NCBI GenBank assembly: GCA_027924645.1
Contig: BSBN01000829.1
Coordinates: forward strand, 4,402,001 to 4,466,000
DNA: 64,000 bases
Reading direction: 5' to 3'
From: Cunninghamia lanceolata
Taxonomy: Eukaryota > Streptophyta > Pinopsida > Cupressales > Cupressaceae
Of the stretch, positions 22,225 to 34,399 are shown piece by piece; positions within the stretch are counted from its first letter, which is position 1, and each line of letters opens with the position of its first letter. The notes beneath the pieces are model-generated. The model was given only the letters and a program-made list of their open reading frames with translations, was not told the DNA's origin and did not search any database. The position numbers and the translations under genes were made by a program.

Positions 22225-23529
22225 CCCAAAGTTTCAGTGATTGCAGGTTACAGGTTGAAGATACAGGAAATGTGGAGATGTAGGAGGGCATTACAGAGTG
22301 TCAAATTTATAGATCAGAGTTTAAAATAGCACCCTGGACTTGGGTGCCCGCTCTTTAGTCCTTCGAATTTCGTGACAGGAAAATATCTGTGACAACAGGA
22401 ACAGGTTGCAGACTGAGCTTCCAAATCCCAACAAAAACCTAGGCCTTGGACTTGGGTGCTTGCTCATTAGTCACCGATTGTTCCACTTCTGAACCTTGAA
22501 AAAAGGTACATAGTTATTTTCTATTTTACACCTTTCTGTAGCAGCATTTTTTGATATTCGTCTGTTTGCTGTCGCATTTGTATAATAAAGGTTTTGAGGT
22601 ATAAGTGAGCATAATTGACAGTCAAATCATACAAATCCAAGTTTCCCTACATCTCATAGTGACCTAGGGTATGATAGTACATTGCAACTCGACCCTAGGT
22701 CCTTGAATGAAAGGGTGAAAGGAGGATACACACAAAACTACCAAGAACTCAACTATCCAAATTCCACCCTTTATAATATGAAGCTCAAAATTACAACTTT
22801 GTTTTAGGGCTACAACCCAAGGAAGCTACTACTCCCTAAAAAATTTGATTTAGGGTCACTCCCAAGGAAGCTACAACTCCCTAAAGGCTTTGTTTTAGGG
22901 TCACCCCAAGGAAGTAACTACTCCCCGAACTAAAAAAAAACTCAGAAAAGATTATAGTATGATAGTCCTTCTACTACCTGAAAACTAACATTGAAGCTCA
23001 CACCTTTGATGATTGCAATTCTGCTTCTTCTGATGATTGAATCAATTAGGCACACTCTTCACTTCCCTCTTATCACAAAAATGTCTTCAAGATGAATCAA
23101 GACAGCCTCTAATACATCTACTCTTTCTCCTTCAGTCAGACATCACAATGCATATGATTTTCATATTATGCTCTTCACACTTTCATATATTCATTTTCTT
23201 AATCATACCTCACCTAGACCAACTAGGTTTACAATATATACATGACATTACATTGATTTCATAACAAGTCAGCCAATACAACAAGAATATTACATTTTAC
23301 AAGTCGGCCAAAGATCACATAACATGAAACATGCATAGCGCAAGCCCTATCATGAACTACACGCTACTCCAGAAAGAAACGCATGCCCTACGGATCCCAA
23401 TACATGCTTTGTCTAGTACTAAGCATCCTTCATAGCATCATTCTTCAAGGAATCACCTCTGCACACATTGCTCATTTGAAATAGGATGGATTTAAGTGGG
23501 AAGATATAAAATTTGAAGTATAACAGTCA
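22225..23529. other. Older LTR-like DNA between insertions
   Basis: No gene is supported. The phrase GGACTTGGGTGCCCGC with a following TTTAGTCC occurs near 22333 and a variant near 22449; a third relative lies in the LTR at 2075-2681. From about 22690 to 23529 the sequence looks like an LTR on the minus strand that may continue at 29177 after the nested insertion. This is an inference from position and style, not from an aligned partner. Confidence 0.35.
22795..22940. repeat. Three tandem copies of a ~50-bp unit
   Basis: Three successive units share TTTTAGGGxxAC, CCCAAGGAAG and ACTCCC(T/C)xAA. The middle and last copies begin TTTAGGGTCAC. Copies differ at several sites. Confidence 0.65.
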
Positions 23530-23534
23530 CCACC

Positions 23535-25261
23535 TAATGCATTCACAACCAAGGGGTTTTATCAAACTACCTAGTCATTTAACCAATAATACACAATGGA
23601 AGCACAAATTCATTCACAAACCTAAAATAATATTATTGATTCCAAAAACATCATCATTAGAGATTTATTGGCTTTCCAACCTTCAGCACTAAGCATTACG
23701 ATACAATGCCCAATCTGTTATGTGCTTACAACACCAAAATGTTTTCAACTAAATACAGAGATTTGCCCCTCCCCTCAATCTACTTTCAATACTCAAACCA
23801 ATCCCCTTTCTCGACCCCCGCCCCCAAACTGGGTCAAGAAAATGTATTTAAGACATTTGCTCCAAACAGTTCAAGTGTCATGAGTAGTTATACAACGGAA
23901 TGAACTTTCATGCTAGATCAAACCGACATTAACAAACTTCTCCATAAGCACATTACATTTGCCTTTGTGTAAAGTCATTGGCTTATGAATATTTAGACTC
24001 TAGGCAACGATTAGTAAAACATTGGTTTCACAAAATAGTTACGTGTTGACGAGAGCCTCTAGCTATCGGCAATTATTTTGGTTTTCCAACTTTTAGTCAT
24101 AGATGCTCATTGGTGAATAATTGGTTTCACAAACCTTTGATATAGATGCCCATCGATAAAAAATACACTTTCCTGAACTTGTCGGTAAAGTACATGTTCC
24201 ACAAACTTGGGAAACATTACCTTTGGTATTGGAAAAATAAATATTTAGTGAACTTAAGCCTTGGACCACATTATTGGTAAAATAAGGCTTTTATGAACCT
24301 TGAGGTCCCATATTGGTGCCACTTCAAGTTTTACAACTTTGACTTTTCTTCCACAAGCCGTTAGCAAAAGTATAATTTGCAAACTAAGTAACCAAAGCTT
24401 GTTGTTGGTGAAAGTGAACCCTTCCAAACCTAATCTGTATATCAGCAAATTTGAAAAGTTATGACCTTCTCTCATTCATGTGCTTATCGACAAAATGCAA
24501 GTTCCATGAACTTGGGAACCCTCCTTTATTATTAGTGAAAAGATAACTTTCTGAACCATCTTTAGTCCATACCATCCCTAACATCCTTTTTTTCAGCAAA
24601 GTTGAGTTTTTTTTTCTGAACATAGTTGGCAAAACAGAACATGGAAGAAATTTTGAACTCCATTTAAGCCTTTATCAGCTTATCGGCCTTTTGCCGAAAT
24701 GGCAAACCATACATAGTCTTCTATAGACAATCTTATGCCATTGTGAACCAAATGATTCATAACTTCATGACTTCAAACAATTTAATGCTTGTCGTCAGAA
24801 TAGACAACCGGCAAACTATTGAGTTCGCTAACTCACAATATTGCTAACATGGTTGTACAATTTGAAACTTCACTGATGAAGTTCCTTTAATTTAATACTT
24901 TGCCAATGAAGTTCTTAAACTTGACGCTTTGTTGATAATGAGTTGTTTAACATTGTGAATGTACACAGGCTTGTCGGTGAACTGAGAAATCGGTAAAATA
25001 CCGAACTGACAAACTTGCTAGTTTGGGAACCACCAAATTGTCGACTGCTATAACTTAGCTTATTTTCATCCAAATTTCCCCAAATTGGAACTAGGGATAC
25101 CCATCAGGCTCTTCTACAAGATGATGCTTTTACTTAGCCAAAATAAATCTACATTGCTCTAAAAATAAAACTGCAAGAAAACAAAGCCAAAACCAACTTA
25201 GGAAATAAAATATATTTTTGGTGACACAGGATTGCCAGTGAACTCGGATGATCCTACATCA
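23535..25261 (-). repeat. 3' LTR of the gag-protease element
   Basis: On the plus strand it begins TAATGCATTCACAACC, where the partner has TGATACAGTCATGACC, so the terminal TG has decayed. It ends CCTACATCA. It carries many TATCGG-type motifs, several decayed to TATTGG (for example near 24226) where the partner LTR keeps TATCGG. Confidence 0.85.
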
Positions 25262-25639
25262 GACACGCTGGGTAAGTAAAATGTTCCATGAGTTGGAAAA
25301 CTTGTGAACATTTAAAAAAGCTTGGGATGGTGATCCCATACTTGTTCTTTATCCAAACCTCCTCTTTGTCTACCTAACCTTTCATCTTCATCACTTGCTA
25401 AAATGATTCACCTTCACTTGCACTTCCTGGGCTACACTTCTCTTGAGACAATTCCAAGTGTCCAAACTATGACTTGTGTTGTTTCCTCTCCAAACCATCA
25501 CTCCTTTGTTTAACATTCAAGATCTTTAGCTTGTTTCCCACTTCTTTAGGTTGTTGTTGCACAAAACCAGTACCACCCCGTTTGTCTTCAACCATGGTCT
25601 CCTTCATGGGAATTTTCACTGAGTCATTCACATTCTCTC

Positions 25640-27235
25640 TTGTCACCTAAAGCAATTGTTTGTTAGAGTTGCAACAAACTATCGAACTACTCTCTTTCAC
25701 TTGTGGTGTCTTTTCTTTTATTGAACTCAGCACATACTTTTGCTCATCTTTCACAATAGTATACAAATTCCTTTTACCATCATATATTTCTTCTCTATCA
25801 AATTGTCAAGGTCTACCTAATAACACATGATAGGCACTCATTGACATAACATCACACAAGAGTTCGTCCTTATATGACACAATCTAAAAACTAACTAAGC
25901 ATTTCTCCTTTACCACTAATTCATGTTGCTTATGCAACCAAGTAACTTTATAAGGACTAGGATGTTTCATATTTTTCAAACCTAGATTGTCTACCATTTC
26001 CTTTGAAACTAGGTTATCAGTACTACTACTATCTACATTGACTTTGTAACACTTCTCTCCAAACTTGCATATAGTTCTGAAGAGACTTCTCCTCTAAGAT
26101 GCTTCATCCTTCTTCACTTCTAGTTCTATCAATACTCTCTTGAACATAAGAGACCCTCCTTCTTTAGGTTCTTCCGCCTTTGGTGATGCTACACTCTCTT
26201 CATCTTCTTGTACCAGTTTATTTTTTGCCATACTTTTCGTATTCTTCTCATGATGTAATTGTGGAGATTCATAAGCTAAATGTCCTACCTCACCACATTG
26301 AAAACATTTTCCAAGGAATCCCTTGCCGTTGCTAGCACATCCTCTTGTAGAGTATTCTATTCCTCTCACTCCTTGACTTGACTCCTTGTTCCATTTTGAA
26401 GTTATTTCCTCTTCCTGAACTTGTTTGTCTTTGCCACTGCTTCCTTTTCCTTTTCTAGCTGAGAATTTCCCTCTTCCCCTGGCATTACTCTGATGTCTTC
26501 TTTCTATCTTTTGTTATGCTTTCAAAGCATATTGATATGCCTCCTCTAGTGTAGAAATCTTCAGCATACTCATCTCATCTTGTATATTAAACCTCAACCC
26601 ATTGATATATTTGGCTACTTTCTCTTTATCCATTTGATGATGCCCAGATCTAATGACCATTTATAAAACTCTTCAGTGTAGTCCTTCATGCTCATATCTT
26701 TCTGCTTCAAGTTCTGAAGTTTCCTAAACATCTCCAACTCACAATCTCCAGGAATAAATTTGTCTTTCAATCAAGTAACTTTTTGATTCCACTGATTTAT
26801 TCTCTCATCTCCATTAGCCACTCTCTCTTTACAATTCCCTCCACCATAAGGTAGCATGTCCTTTGAGTTTCGTTTGTGCCACACCCTCTGAGGGTCATGA
26901 ACATTTTCATATTTAAAATATTCTTCTAATTCTCCTATCCAATCTATCAATTCATCAGGATTCAATGTTCTAGAAAAATTAAAAATTTATATTTTGTTAC
27001 CTCCTCCAACTCTGGCAAGCACTCTCAAGAATCGTTCTTCTCCAGCATCTACTGGCTATTCATTTTCTCCTTCTCATTCATCTTCCATGACTTCTTCCTC
27101 ATCATCAGCATGATCTTCCACATTGTATGGATCTCTTCTTAATCTAGCAACTAAATTTCTCAACTCGTTCCTCATTTCAACAAGGAATTGTTTGAACATT
27201 TCCTCCATTCTGGGAATTCTTCTTCTCGAGGACAT
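25640..27235 (-). pseudogene. gag: gag and protease remnant, minus strand
   Basis: Translation would start with ATG at 27233-27235 (MSSRRRIPRMEEMFKQF). Next come an acidic stretch, the capsid segment DELIDWIGELEEYFKYENV (26771-26965), a YTEEFYKW block and the zinc knuckle CFQCGEVGHLAYES near 26300, whose last Cys is Ser. From about 26090 leftward the frame continues LFRTICKFG, then VDSSSTDNLVSKEMV, a retropepsin site whose DSG is DSS, and VLLGRP. Stops and frame changes are frequent. The domain order matches the gag-pol at 61598. Confidence 0.75.
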
Positions 27236-27436
27236 CTTTTCAAATTACAACCACTACTGCTGACCCTCCACACACACTATGGAAACAAAATCCTCTTCTT
27301 CTCACAACTACAATGTCTCCTTTAGCCCTCAGTAATTACGGGACTCCTCTTCACACCCACAAATACCCTCTCAAGCCCTTTGAGACAATCCTTTAGACTC
27401 TCCGCAACATATCTCCTCCCAGCAAGAAAACCTTGC

Positions 27437-27448
27437 TTTGATACCACT
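27437..27448 (-). other. Primer binding site of the gag-protease element
   Basis: On the minus strand the LTR ends GACTGTATCA, then AG, then TGGTATCAAAGC, which has one difference from the tRNA-Met complement TGGTATCAGAGC. The two-base spacer is typical. Confidence 0.75.
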
Positions 27449-29176
27449 TGATACAGTCATGACCAAGGGGTTTTATCAAACTACCTAGTCATGTAGCCAG
27501 TAATACACAATAGAAGCACAAATTCATTCACAAACCTAAAATAATGTTATTGATTGCAAAAACATCAGCATTATAGAATTATTGGCTTTCCAACCTTCAG
27601 CACAAAGCATTATGATACAATGCCCAATTAGTTATGTACTTATAGCACCAAAATGTTTTCAACTAAATATAGAGATTTGCCCTTCCCCTCAATCTACATT
27701 CAATACTCTAACCAATCCCCTCCGTCGACCCCTCCCCCAAAATGGGTCAAGAAAATGTATTTAAGACATTCGCTCCAAACAGTTCAACTGTCATGAGCAG
27801 TTATACAATGGAATGAATTGTCATACAAGACCAAACCACAATTATCAAACTTCTCCATAAGTGCATTACAATCGCCTTTGTGTAAATTCATCGGCTTATG
27901 AATATTCAGACTCTAGGCAACGATCGGTAAAACAGTGATTTCAAAAAATAGTTACTTACTGACGAGAGCCTTTAGCTATCGGCAATTGTTTTGGTTTTCC
28001 AAACTTTTAGTCATAGATGCTCATTGGTAAATAATCAGTTTCCCAAACCTTTGATATAGATGCCCATCAACGAAAATACACTTTCCCAAACTTGTCGATA
28101 AAGTACATGTTCCATGAACTTGGGAAACATCCCCTTTGGTATCGGTAAAATAAAGATTTTGCGAACTTAAGCCTTGGCCCACATTATTGGTAAAATAAGG
28201 CTTTTCGAACCTCAAGGTCCCATATCGGTGCCAATTCAAGGTTTACAACTTTGACTTTTCTTCCACAAGTCATTAGAAAAAAAGTATAATTTGCGAACTA
28301 AGTAACCAAATCTTGTTGTCGGTGAAAGTGAACCCTTCCGAACCTAATCACTGTATCGGCAAATTTGAAAAGTTGTGATCTTCTTCTCTTATTCATGTGC
28401 TTATCAGCAAAATGCATGTTCCATGAACTTGGGAACCCTCCTTTGTTATCGGCGAAAAGATAACTTTTTGAATCATCTTTAGTCCATACCATCCCTAACA
28501 TCCCTTTTGTCAGCAAAGTTGAATTTTTTCTGAACCTAGTCGTTGAATCGAAACTTGGAAGAAATGTTGAACTCCATTTAAGCCTTTATCAGCTTATCGG
28601 CCTTTTATCGAAATGGAAAACCATACATAGTCTTCTATCGGCAATCTTATGCCGCCGCGAACCAAATGATTCATAACTTCATGACTTCAAAGAATTTAAG
28701 ACTTTTCGGTGGAATAGACAACTGGCAAACTATTGAGTTCGCTAGCTCACAATATTGTCGACATGGTTCTACAATTTGAAACTTTACTGATGAAGTTCTT
28801 TTAATTTAATACTTTGTCGATGAAGTTCTTAAACTTGACACTTTTTCGATAAGGAGTTGTTTAACACTGCAAATGTACATAGGCCTGTCAGTGAACTAGG
28901 AAATCGGTAAACTACCGAATTAACAAACTTGCTCATTTGGGAACTGTCAAATTGCCAACTAGCTATAACTTAGCCATTTTCATCCAAATTTCCCCAAATT
29001 GGAATTAGGGATACCCATTAGGCTCTTCTACGAGATGATGCTTTTACTTAGCCAAAATAAATCTACATTACTCCAAAAACAAAATTGTAAGAAAACAAAG
29101 CCAAAACCAACTTAAGAAATAAAAATATATTTTTGGTGACACAGGATTGCCAGTGAACCTGGATGCCCCTACATCA
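27449..29176 (-). repeat. 5' LTR of the gag-protease element
   Basis: On the plus strand it begins TGATACAGTCATGACC and ends CCCTACATCA. It contains about ten TATCGG(C/T) motifs, for example near 28142, 28224, 28353, 28446, 28588 and 28636. It matches 23535-25261 throughout. Confidence 0.88.
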
Positions 29177-29181
29177 CCACC

Positions 29182-30459
29182 ACTTGAAAATCTTGTGCAG
29201 TACTAGAAACATAAAAGATCTTCATGAAATTCTTCTAGATGAGTCTTCATGACTCATACAACAACTTTAGATACAACTCTAACTCCGCACTGCAAATACA
29301 TTGTGTTGCATACCTTAAAACATGCATACTGAGATAAAACAACCATCCGAAAAACACTGTAACACACTGTCATTGAGAAACTGACCTTGTGAAGCACCAA
29401 AACACTTGAAACTACAAGAATGCATGTCATACACATCCTTAAACATATTCACCAAATTGCATAGCCAATTCTTCTATTCCAAAGAAATGCAAAGCATTTC
29501 AGCAAGCTTCCAACACAACTTTTCTTAGACAGAATACAGACCGAAACTCTACCACTTATAACTTTCACTATGGAAGGTGTAGAGACTTGAAACTTTGGAA
29601 ATAGAACCTTCACAAGTCATTGAGATTAACTTCTAAACTATAAGACATCATCTTCAAATGCAGAGGAATGTGGAGCCAAACATTGCCGCAGAGTGAATAT
29701 CTTCTTTAGAACCAACACTATCTTCAAACTGTCAACTGTAAAACACCCTTCCAATAATCCAAACGCCATGAAACATGGACCATACATGCTTTGACACTAT
29801 ATGAATCTATCTTCCAATCCACAGAAGCTCAACACTAACAACATGAAAATGCGAAGCATTCTCCCAAACAGTCTTCAAAGCAATATTCTTATAGCAGAAA
29901 CTTTCACCAACATCTGGAAGGTAAAACTTCTTTGTATCAACACATACATTCTTAGGAACAACAAGAGAGAGCATACAATACACTTCAGACCATTAGTAAC
30001 ATCTCCCCAACATCAGCAACACGTCTGATCATCTAGGTGCTTCTAATTCTTATATTAATGTGTCTTCTTTGCTATCAACAAACATACTCAATGAATACAG
30101 TCTCTGCTAACTAATTAATTTAGGAACATGGCATCCAACCATGAACTATATCTTCTTTTCTAGATAGGACATGACATCTAACCATGAACATCTAATTCCC
30201 ATCTTAATATTTCATCATTCATCTTTGTTCTTCTAATTCCCATCTTAATATTTCATCATGAACTCATCTTTGTGCTTCTAATTCCCATATTAATATTTCA
30301 TCATGAAAACATCTTTGCTGACCAACAACTTGACTAGGACATAACATCCAACCATGAACATTAGTAACACCATTGTATCTCATGGGTATATCATCATCAC
30401 AAACTGAGTGCTGACATCATTCTAAGTGTTGACATCAGTGACAACACATATTGCCAACA
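29182..30459 (-). mobile_element. LTR-like segment, minus strand (partial)
   Basis: The segment ends on the plus strand with GTTGACATCAGTGACAACAC then GCCAACA at 30459. Its reverse complement would start TGTTGGC, then GTTGTCACTGATGTCAAC. The solo LTR at 38733-39729 has the same start design (TGTTGCAA, then GTTGTCATTGATGTCAAC), so I infer a related LTR. Its left part may be the DNA at about 22690-23529, separated by the nested gag-protease element. The left boundary and TSD were not found. Confidence 0.45.
30185..30330. repeat. Three tandem copies of a ~50-bp unit
   Basis: Three units share TTCTAATTCCCAT, then ATTAATATTTCATCATGAA or a close variant, then CATCTTTG. A related phrase, CATGACATCTAACCATGAA, flanks the array and recurs near 30340. 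Confidence 0.7.
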
Positions 30460-30479
30460 ACTTTATGAAAATATTTTAG

Positions 30480-31150
30480 CCAAAAAGAAAGAAATTAATT
30501 CTGATGTAAAATTAATCAAGAAGGAGGAATTTACGCTAATGATTATTGTTTGGGATTTGTAGGAGATGGTAAAGGTAGATGTAAGCATTTTGATTTCTAA
30601 AAATTTTATCAATGAATTAGCCAAGTGGTTGATTGCCATTGAGTGGAAGATGTTGGTTATAAAATAATCTCTGGCAAAGTTTAAAAATATGATCAAAAGT
30701 TGTGATTCAATTTTGCTATATATCATGGAAAATTGTTTATCCATTGAAGCCAATATTCTTGATGAAAATGAAGCCAATTTGGTTGAAGTTGGAGATATTA
30801 AAAAGAGTTTTAAAGAACTCATCTCAAAGGAGTTGATCAAAAAGGGCACTTTGAATGGAAACACAATTCAAATTTTGTGTAGCTTATCCACCTATCTTAC
30901 TTCTTTCAGAAAAAAGGTCACGGAATTCCATAAGAAAATTGGAGAGGTAGGCAACACAATATCTATATGGAAGATTCATCTCAATACTATGATGATTCCA
31001 AATGGGAAGACCATTGCTCCCACTGTTACAAATTTAAGGAACTTTAAAGCCAAGATGGCCTCATCTCAGTCAAAGTCTTCAGTAGAAGATACTATAGATG
31101 GTCAAGATCAAATGGCAGATGAAGACAAAGAGAAAGATGCTCTAGTTTAA
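30480..31150 (+). pseudogene. Unidentified decayed ORF
   Basis: One frame reads through this region with a TAG near 30561 and a TAA near 30666, then stays open for 154 codons to TAA at 31148. The protein is Lys/Glu/Ser-rich with helices such as SIEANILDENEANLVEVGD and a phrase LSTYLTSFRKKVTEFHKK, and ends in an acidic tail. The AATAAAA at 31199 could serve as a polyadenylation signal. It shows no gag, pol, env or transposase motif. The sustained protein-like composition suggests a real former coding sequence, but I do not recognise it. Confidence 0.4.
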
Positions 31151-32068
31151 TTTTGTCTTCTTGTTTTAAAATAGACTTGGGTATTTTTCTTTTTAATCAA
31201 TAAAATAGACTTATTTTTGTAAAGAAAAAACAAATGAAAATAAAGTTTGTTTTAAATTTTCTTTTTCAAGAAATAGTTATAAACAAGAAGTGGTTTCAAA
31301 TGTAACTTATATAAGGGATATGCGGAATTGTAAAAGGCATCTTTTTCGCAATGTATTTTGAGGACTTATCATTTGAAGCTTTTGGAGGGTTATCCATCTA
31401 TGCAATTTTGGTTTGGATATAAGCATACAGTCTTTGTAAAGATTTTGTGGAAAGAGATTTTGAGCTCTATTTTGATTGATGCATACAGGAATATAGTGGC
31501 CTTTGGGTCACCATTTTTCTACAAACTATGGATTCTTCTTATGTTGAATTTGTGATTTTTATGTTTAAGGAAATCTTTCATTGATTTTATGTGAAATATT
31601 GATTACATATGTATTTCTCTATGATTACTTATCTATCAATATTTTCATGTTCTTATGTTTGAGTAAATCCCCATGGTGAGATTGAATTTTCAAGTGTTGT
31701 TCCGTTCTTTGTAGATAACTTGGTTATTTGTGAGACTTTGTACTCATTTTTCTTAATTCTTCAAAAGCACCTTTCCTGCTTTGAGGTTAAAAGCATACCA
31801 AAATTTTAAATTTCATCTTACAAGGGAGCTACCCCTTTCAAACGTAGATGAAGGTTGTTAGTTAGAGTGCAACCTATCCAACTATTGGAAAGATTGTTAC
31901 TATTTCAAGAAGATTCATATAAAACATAATGACAAATAAGTTTACCAACAAGAAGGCAATCCTAGGTTTTGTGGGTGATCCTGGCAGCTTGAGTCAATCA
32001 GTGACTCTTACAACCATGAGCCTTCAACATTTATTCTAACACTATCTCATGACAATTAAAGGAAAAAG
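31151..32068. other. AT-rich spacer before the chromovirus
   Basis: No gene is supported on the plus strand. The last ~70 bases, read on the minus strand, may continue the DUF4283-like frame found at 48342-48745 on the other side of the chromovirus. The bases 32069-32073 are the GAAGA TSD. Confidence 0.4.
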
Positions 32069-33075
32069 GAAGATGCGAGGCATAGTTAGTACTATACTAG
32101 AAATTTTGTTTTGATCTTATATATTTTGATGTGTGTGTTTGGACATGGTGGATATTATTATTATTTTAGATTATGGATGTATAAATGTTTTATATGCATG
32201 TTTAGATATTTCTTTGTATATAAATGAAATAATATGCTAATTTAATAAAATGATTTGATCATAAAGTATTAATAATTATAAATTTAATTTTTTAGCAAAT
32301 AAGTATTTTAGATATTATTATGAGTTTCATAATTATTTGATGATAGAGATTTCAAATGTTTAATATTCGATTTGCTTCGGCTATAATTTCCAAAATGTAT
32401 TAATGTTTCAAATGAGATTTTTACAGGTGGGTAGTCTAGATTCCTTAAGAATTGGAGACAAAATCCAAATGCTAAATGCAAGTTATTGGTTTTATAATTT
32501 TGTCAAGGGGGTTTAATGTTGAGAGTATTTTGATTTTTATGTTTATTTATAAATGGAGGGAAATGTGGTTTATTTTTTTATTTGGATTTTATATTGAGGG
32601 GAAATTGAAGAGTTGGGAGTAATTTTAATTTTAAGGAGGAAATTAGAATCATTCCTCATGCTAGAAATGGGAGTGTTGTAGCTTGACTTCCTTCTTGATT
32701 CTATTTATATTTTCTTCTTTCTTCTTTTCTAGGGGTTTGTGTGGAAGATTGAGCAAGATGGTGATGGTTGAAATGAATTTGTTGTAGGACAATGTTGGTT
32801 GTAAAAGATTCAAAGTGGAATAGGTTGTTGGATTTAGACCTCTTTCATTGGGCTGATCCTAACTTGGACAACCAAGTTATGACTTAGTTTTATTGAAATT
32901 TTTGGTGTATTTGTTAAAAATTTGATGAATGATTTGTATTCTTGGTGTTGTGAAAATTTGTTGGTTGTATGTATCTATTTATTGTATTGAGTCATGCATG
33001 GATGTTAGAAGGATTGGGCGTGAATAAGGAGTTGAACTCGCCTGAGGGCTGAAAGCCTCCTTTGTTTGGGGTTGA

Positions 33076-34261
33076 TGGTGCAGGGCACCCAAGTCAATTC
33101 ATGTCTCCAAGAGGCCAAAGTTTGCATTTTGTTTTGTTTTATGATGTTTGCATGTAATAAGGTCTAAGAAGATACTTTCATATGTGTTAGAGTTAGTTTT
33201 GGGTCATTAGGTGTGAGTTGGTGTCTAGTTGCAAAATATTGTCAAGTTGCACAAATGTTGTCAAAGCAACTTTGCCTTTTTGTTGTCAATTGGAAGATGA
33301 AGAGTTGTAAGTTGAGAATTAGTTTGTAAACATTGGGGGATGGTTGGAAATTCCTTAAAATTCTTGTACCATGGACCATGAGGTGGTTGTTGAAGTTTTT
33401 TTGAAGAATAAGCAATAGAAATCTTTGTTTTCTGTGTTTTGTAATGTTCCTTTGCTAGACTGGTGAACAATACAGATGTGTATAGCCTTCCCATGGCCTG
33501 AAACTTGTTTGAATTTGTAGAGCATTGAATCTTCTAAATTCTCCTTTTTGTAGCATCTAATTTCATTGTGTTTGAAGCAAGTTAGAGCAATTTTACTTTA
33601 AACCGCCTGAAACCCTAGTTAGGGTGTGCTTTGAGTGAATAAATTTTTTTTCTCTCTATTCCACTAGTGAAAGGGCCTCAAACTAGGTAGAATGGGTTGG
33701 AGTAAATTAGATTTTGTTTTCCCAAAGTTGCAGGAGCAGGAAAGATGGTTGGCACGTGCTAGGTTAGATTGAAAGTCTGAAATCTTCATGCATTAGACCA
33801 AAGAGACCATGAAAGGAGCATTAAAAAGGTGTTAGAAGAGTTGGAAATGTATTAGTGGCTATTGGAACATGTTAATGAATGTGTGAGGACCCTATCTAAG
33901 TTAGGGAGTGTCTTGAAAAACTCTGGAACCCTGTTTGTGTGAAAGCCCTAGTTGCAACAAGCTTAATTTTGCCCTGTTAGGCCTATTCCAATGTGGGACA
34001 GTCAAATTGAGGGCCTTGTGTTCCAAAACAACCCTAACCCAATTTTTGATATGTTGTAGAAGAACCAAATGGGTACTCAAATATGCTTTCAGGTTTTAAT
34101 TTCAATATCTACTCCACAAGTTATGCCTAAAAAACTAGTTGTGAAAGGCTACAAGGAGAATGAAGGTTTTTGGAGAAAAACCCACCATTGAATGTTTGGG
34201 AAGCTTGAAAAATTGGTTGATTGAGATTGGTTTGGAGTTTTTCACCCTTTCTCTATTATCA
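33076..34261 (+). repeat. 5' LTR of the nested 4.1-kb element
   Basis: It starts TGGTGCAGGGCACCC and ends CTCTATTATCA. The expected TATA box is CTATCTAAG at about 33892-33900, while the partner LTR keeps CTATATAAG, so the promoter of this copy is probably damaged. Confidence 0.88.
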
Positions 34262-34264
34262 AAT

Positions 34265-34277
34265 TGGTATCAGAGCC
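34265..34277 (+). other. Primer binding site of the nested element
   Basis: TTGGTATCAGAGCC follows the LTR end (ATCA) after two bases, matching the tRNA-Met complement. Confidence 0.8.
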
Positions 34278-34399
34278 TGAAGATTTGGGCAAGATAAGTT
34301 TGTTTTGGAGTTTGTGTATTATCTTTTTGCAGGTTGAAGGAAGAGCTTGAATACCAAAAAACTAGGCCAAGGGAAAAGAAAGGGGCCTAAGGTGGGGTA

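Larger units (their letters stand above)
23535..29176 (-). mobile_element. Gag-protease-only gypsy element, minus strand
   Basis: LTRs at 23535-25261 (1,727 bp) and 27449-29176 (1,728 bp) enclose 2,187 bp. CCACC lies directly outside both ends (23530-23534 and 29177-29181), a perfect TSD. A minus-strand primer site next to the right LTR gives the orientation. The internal part encodes gag, a zinc knuckle and a protease-like domain but no RT, RNase H or integrase. The protease resembles that of the element at 61598. I read it as an internally deleted copy or a non-autonomous family member; no clear polypurine tract is left next to the 3' LTR. Confidence 0.88.

Noticed and set aside
21771..22291. 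Overlapping minus-strand ORFs across the short LTR
   Set aside because: They cross the LTR end and primer site, overlap each other in different frames and have no family features.
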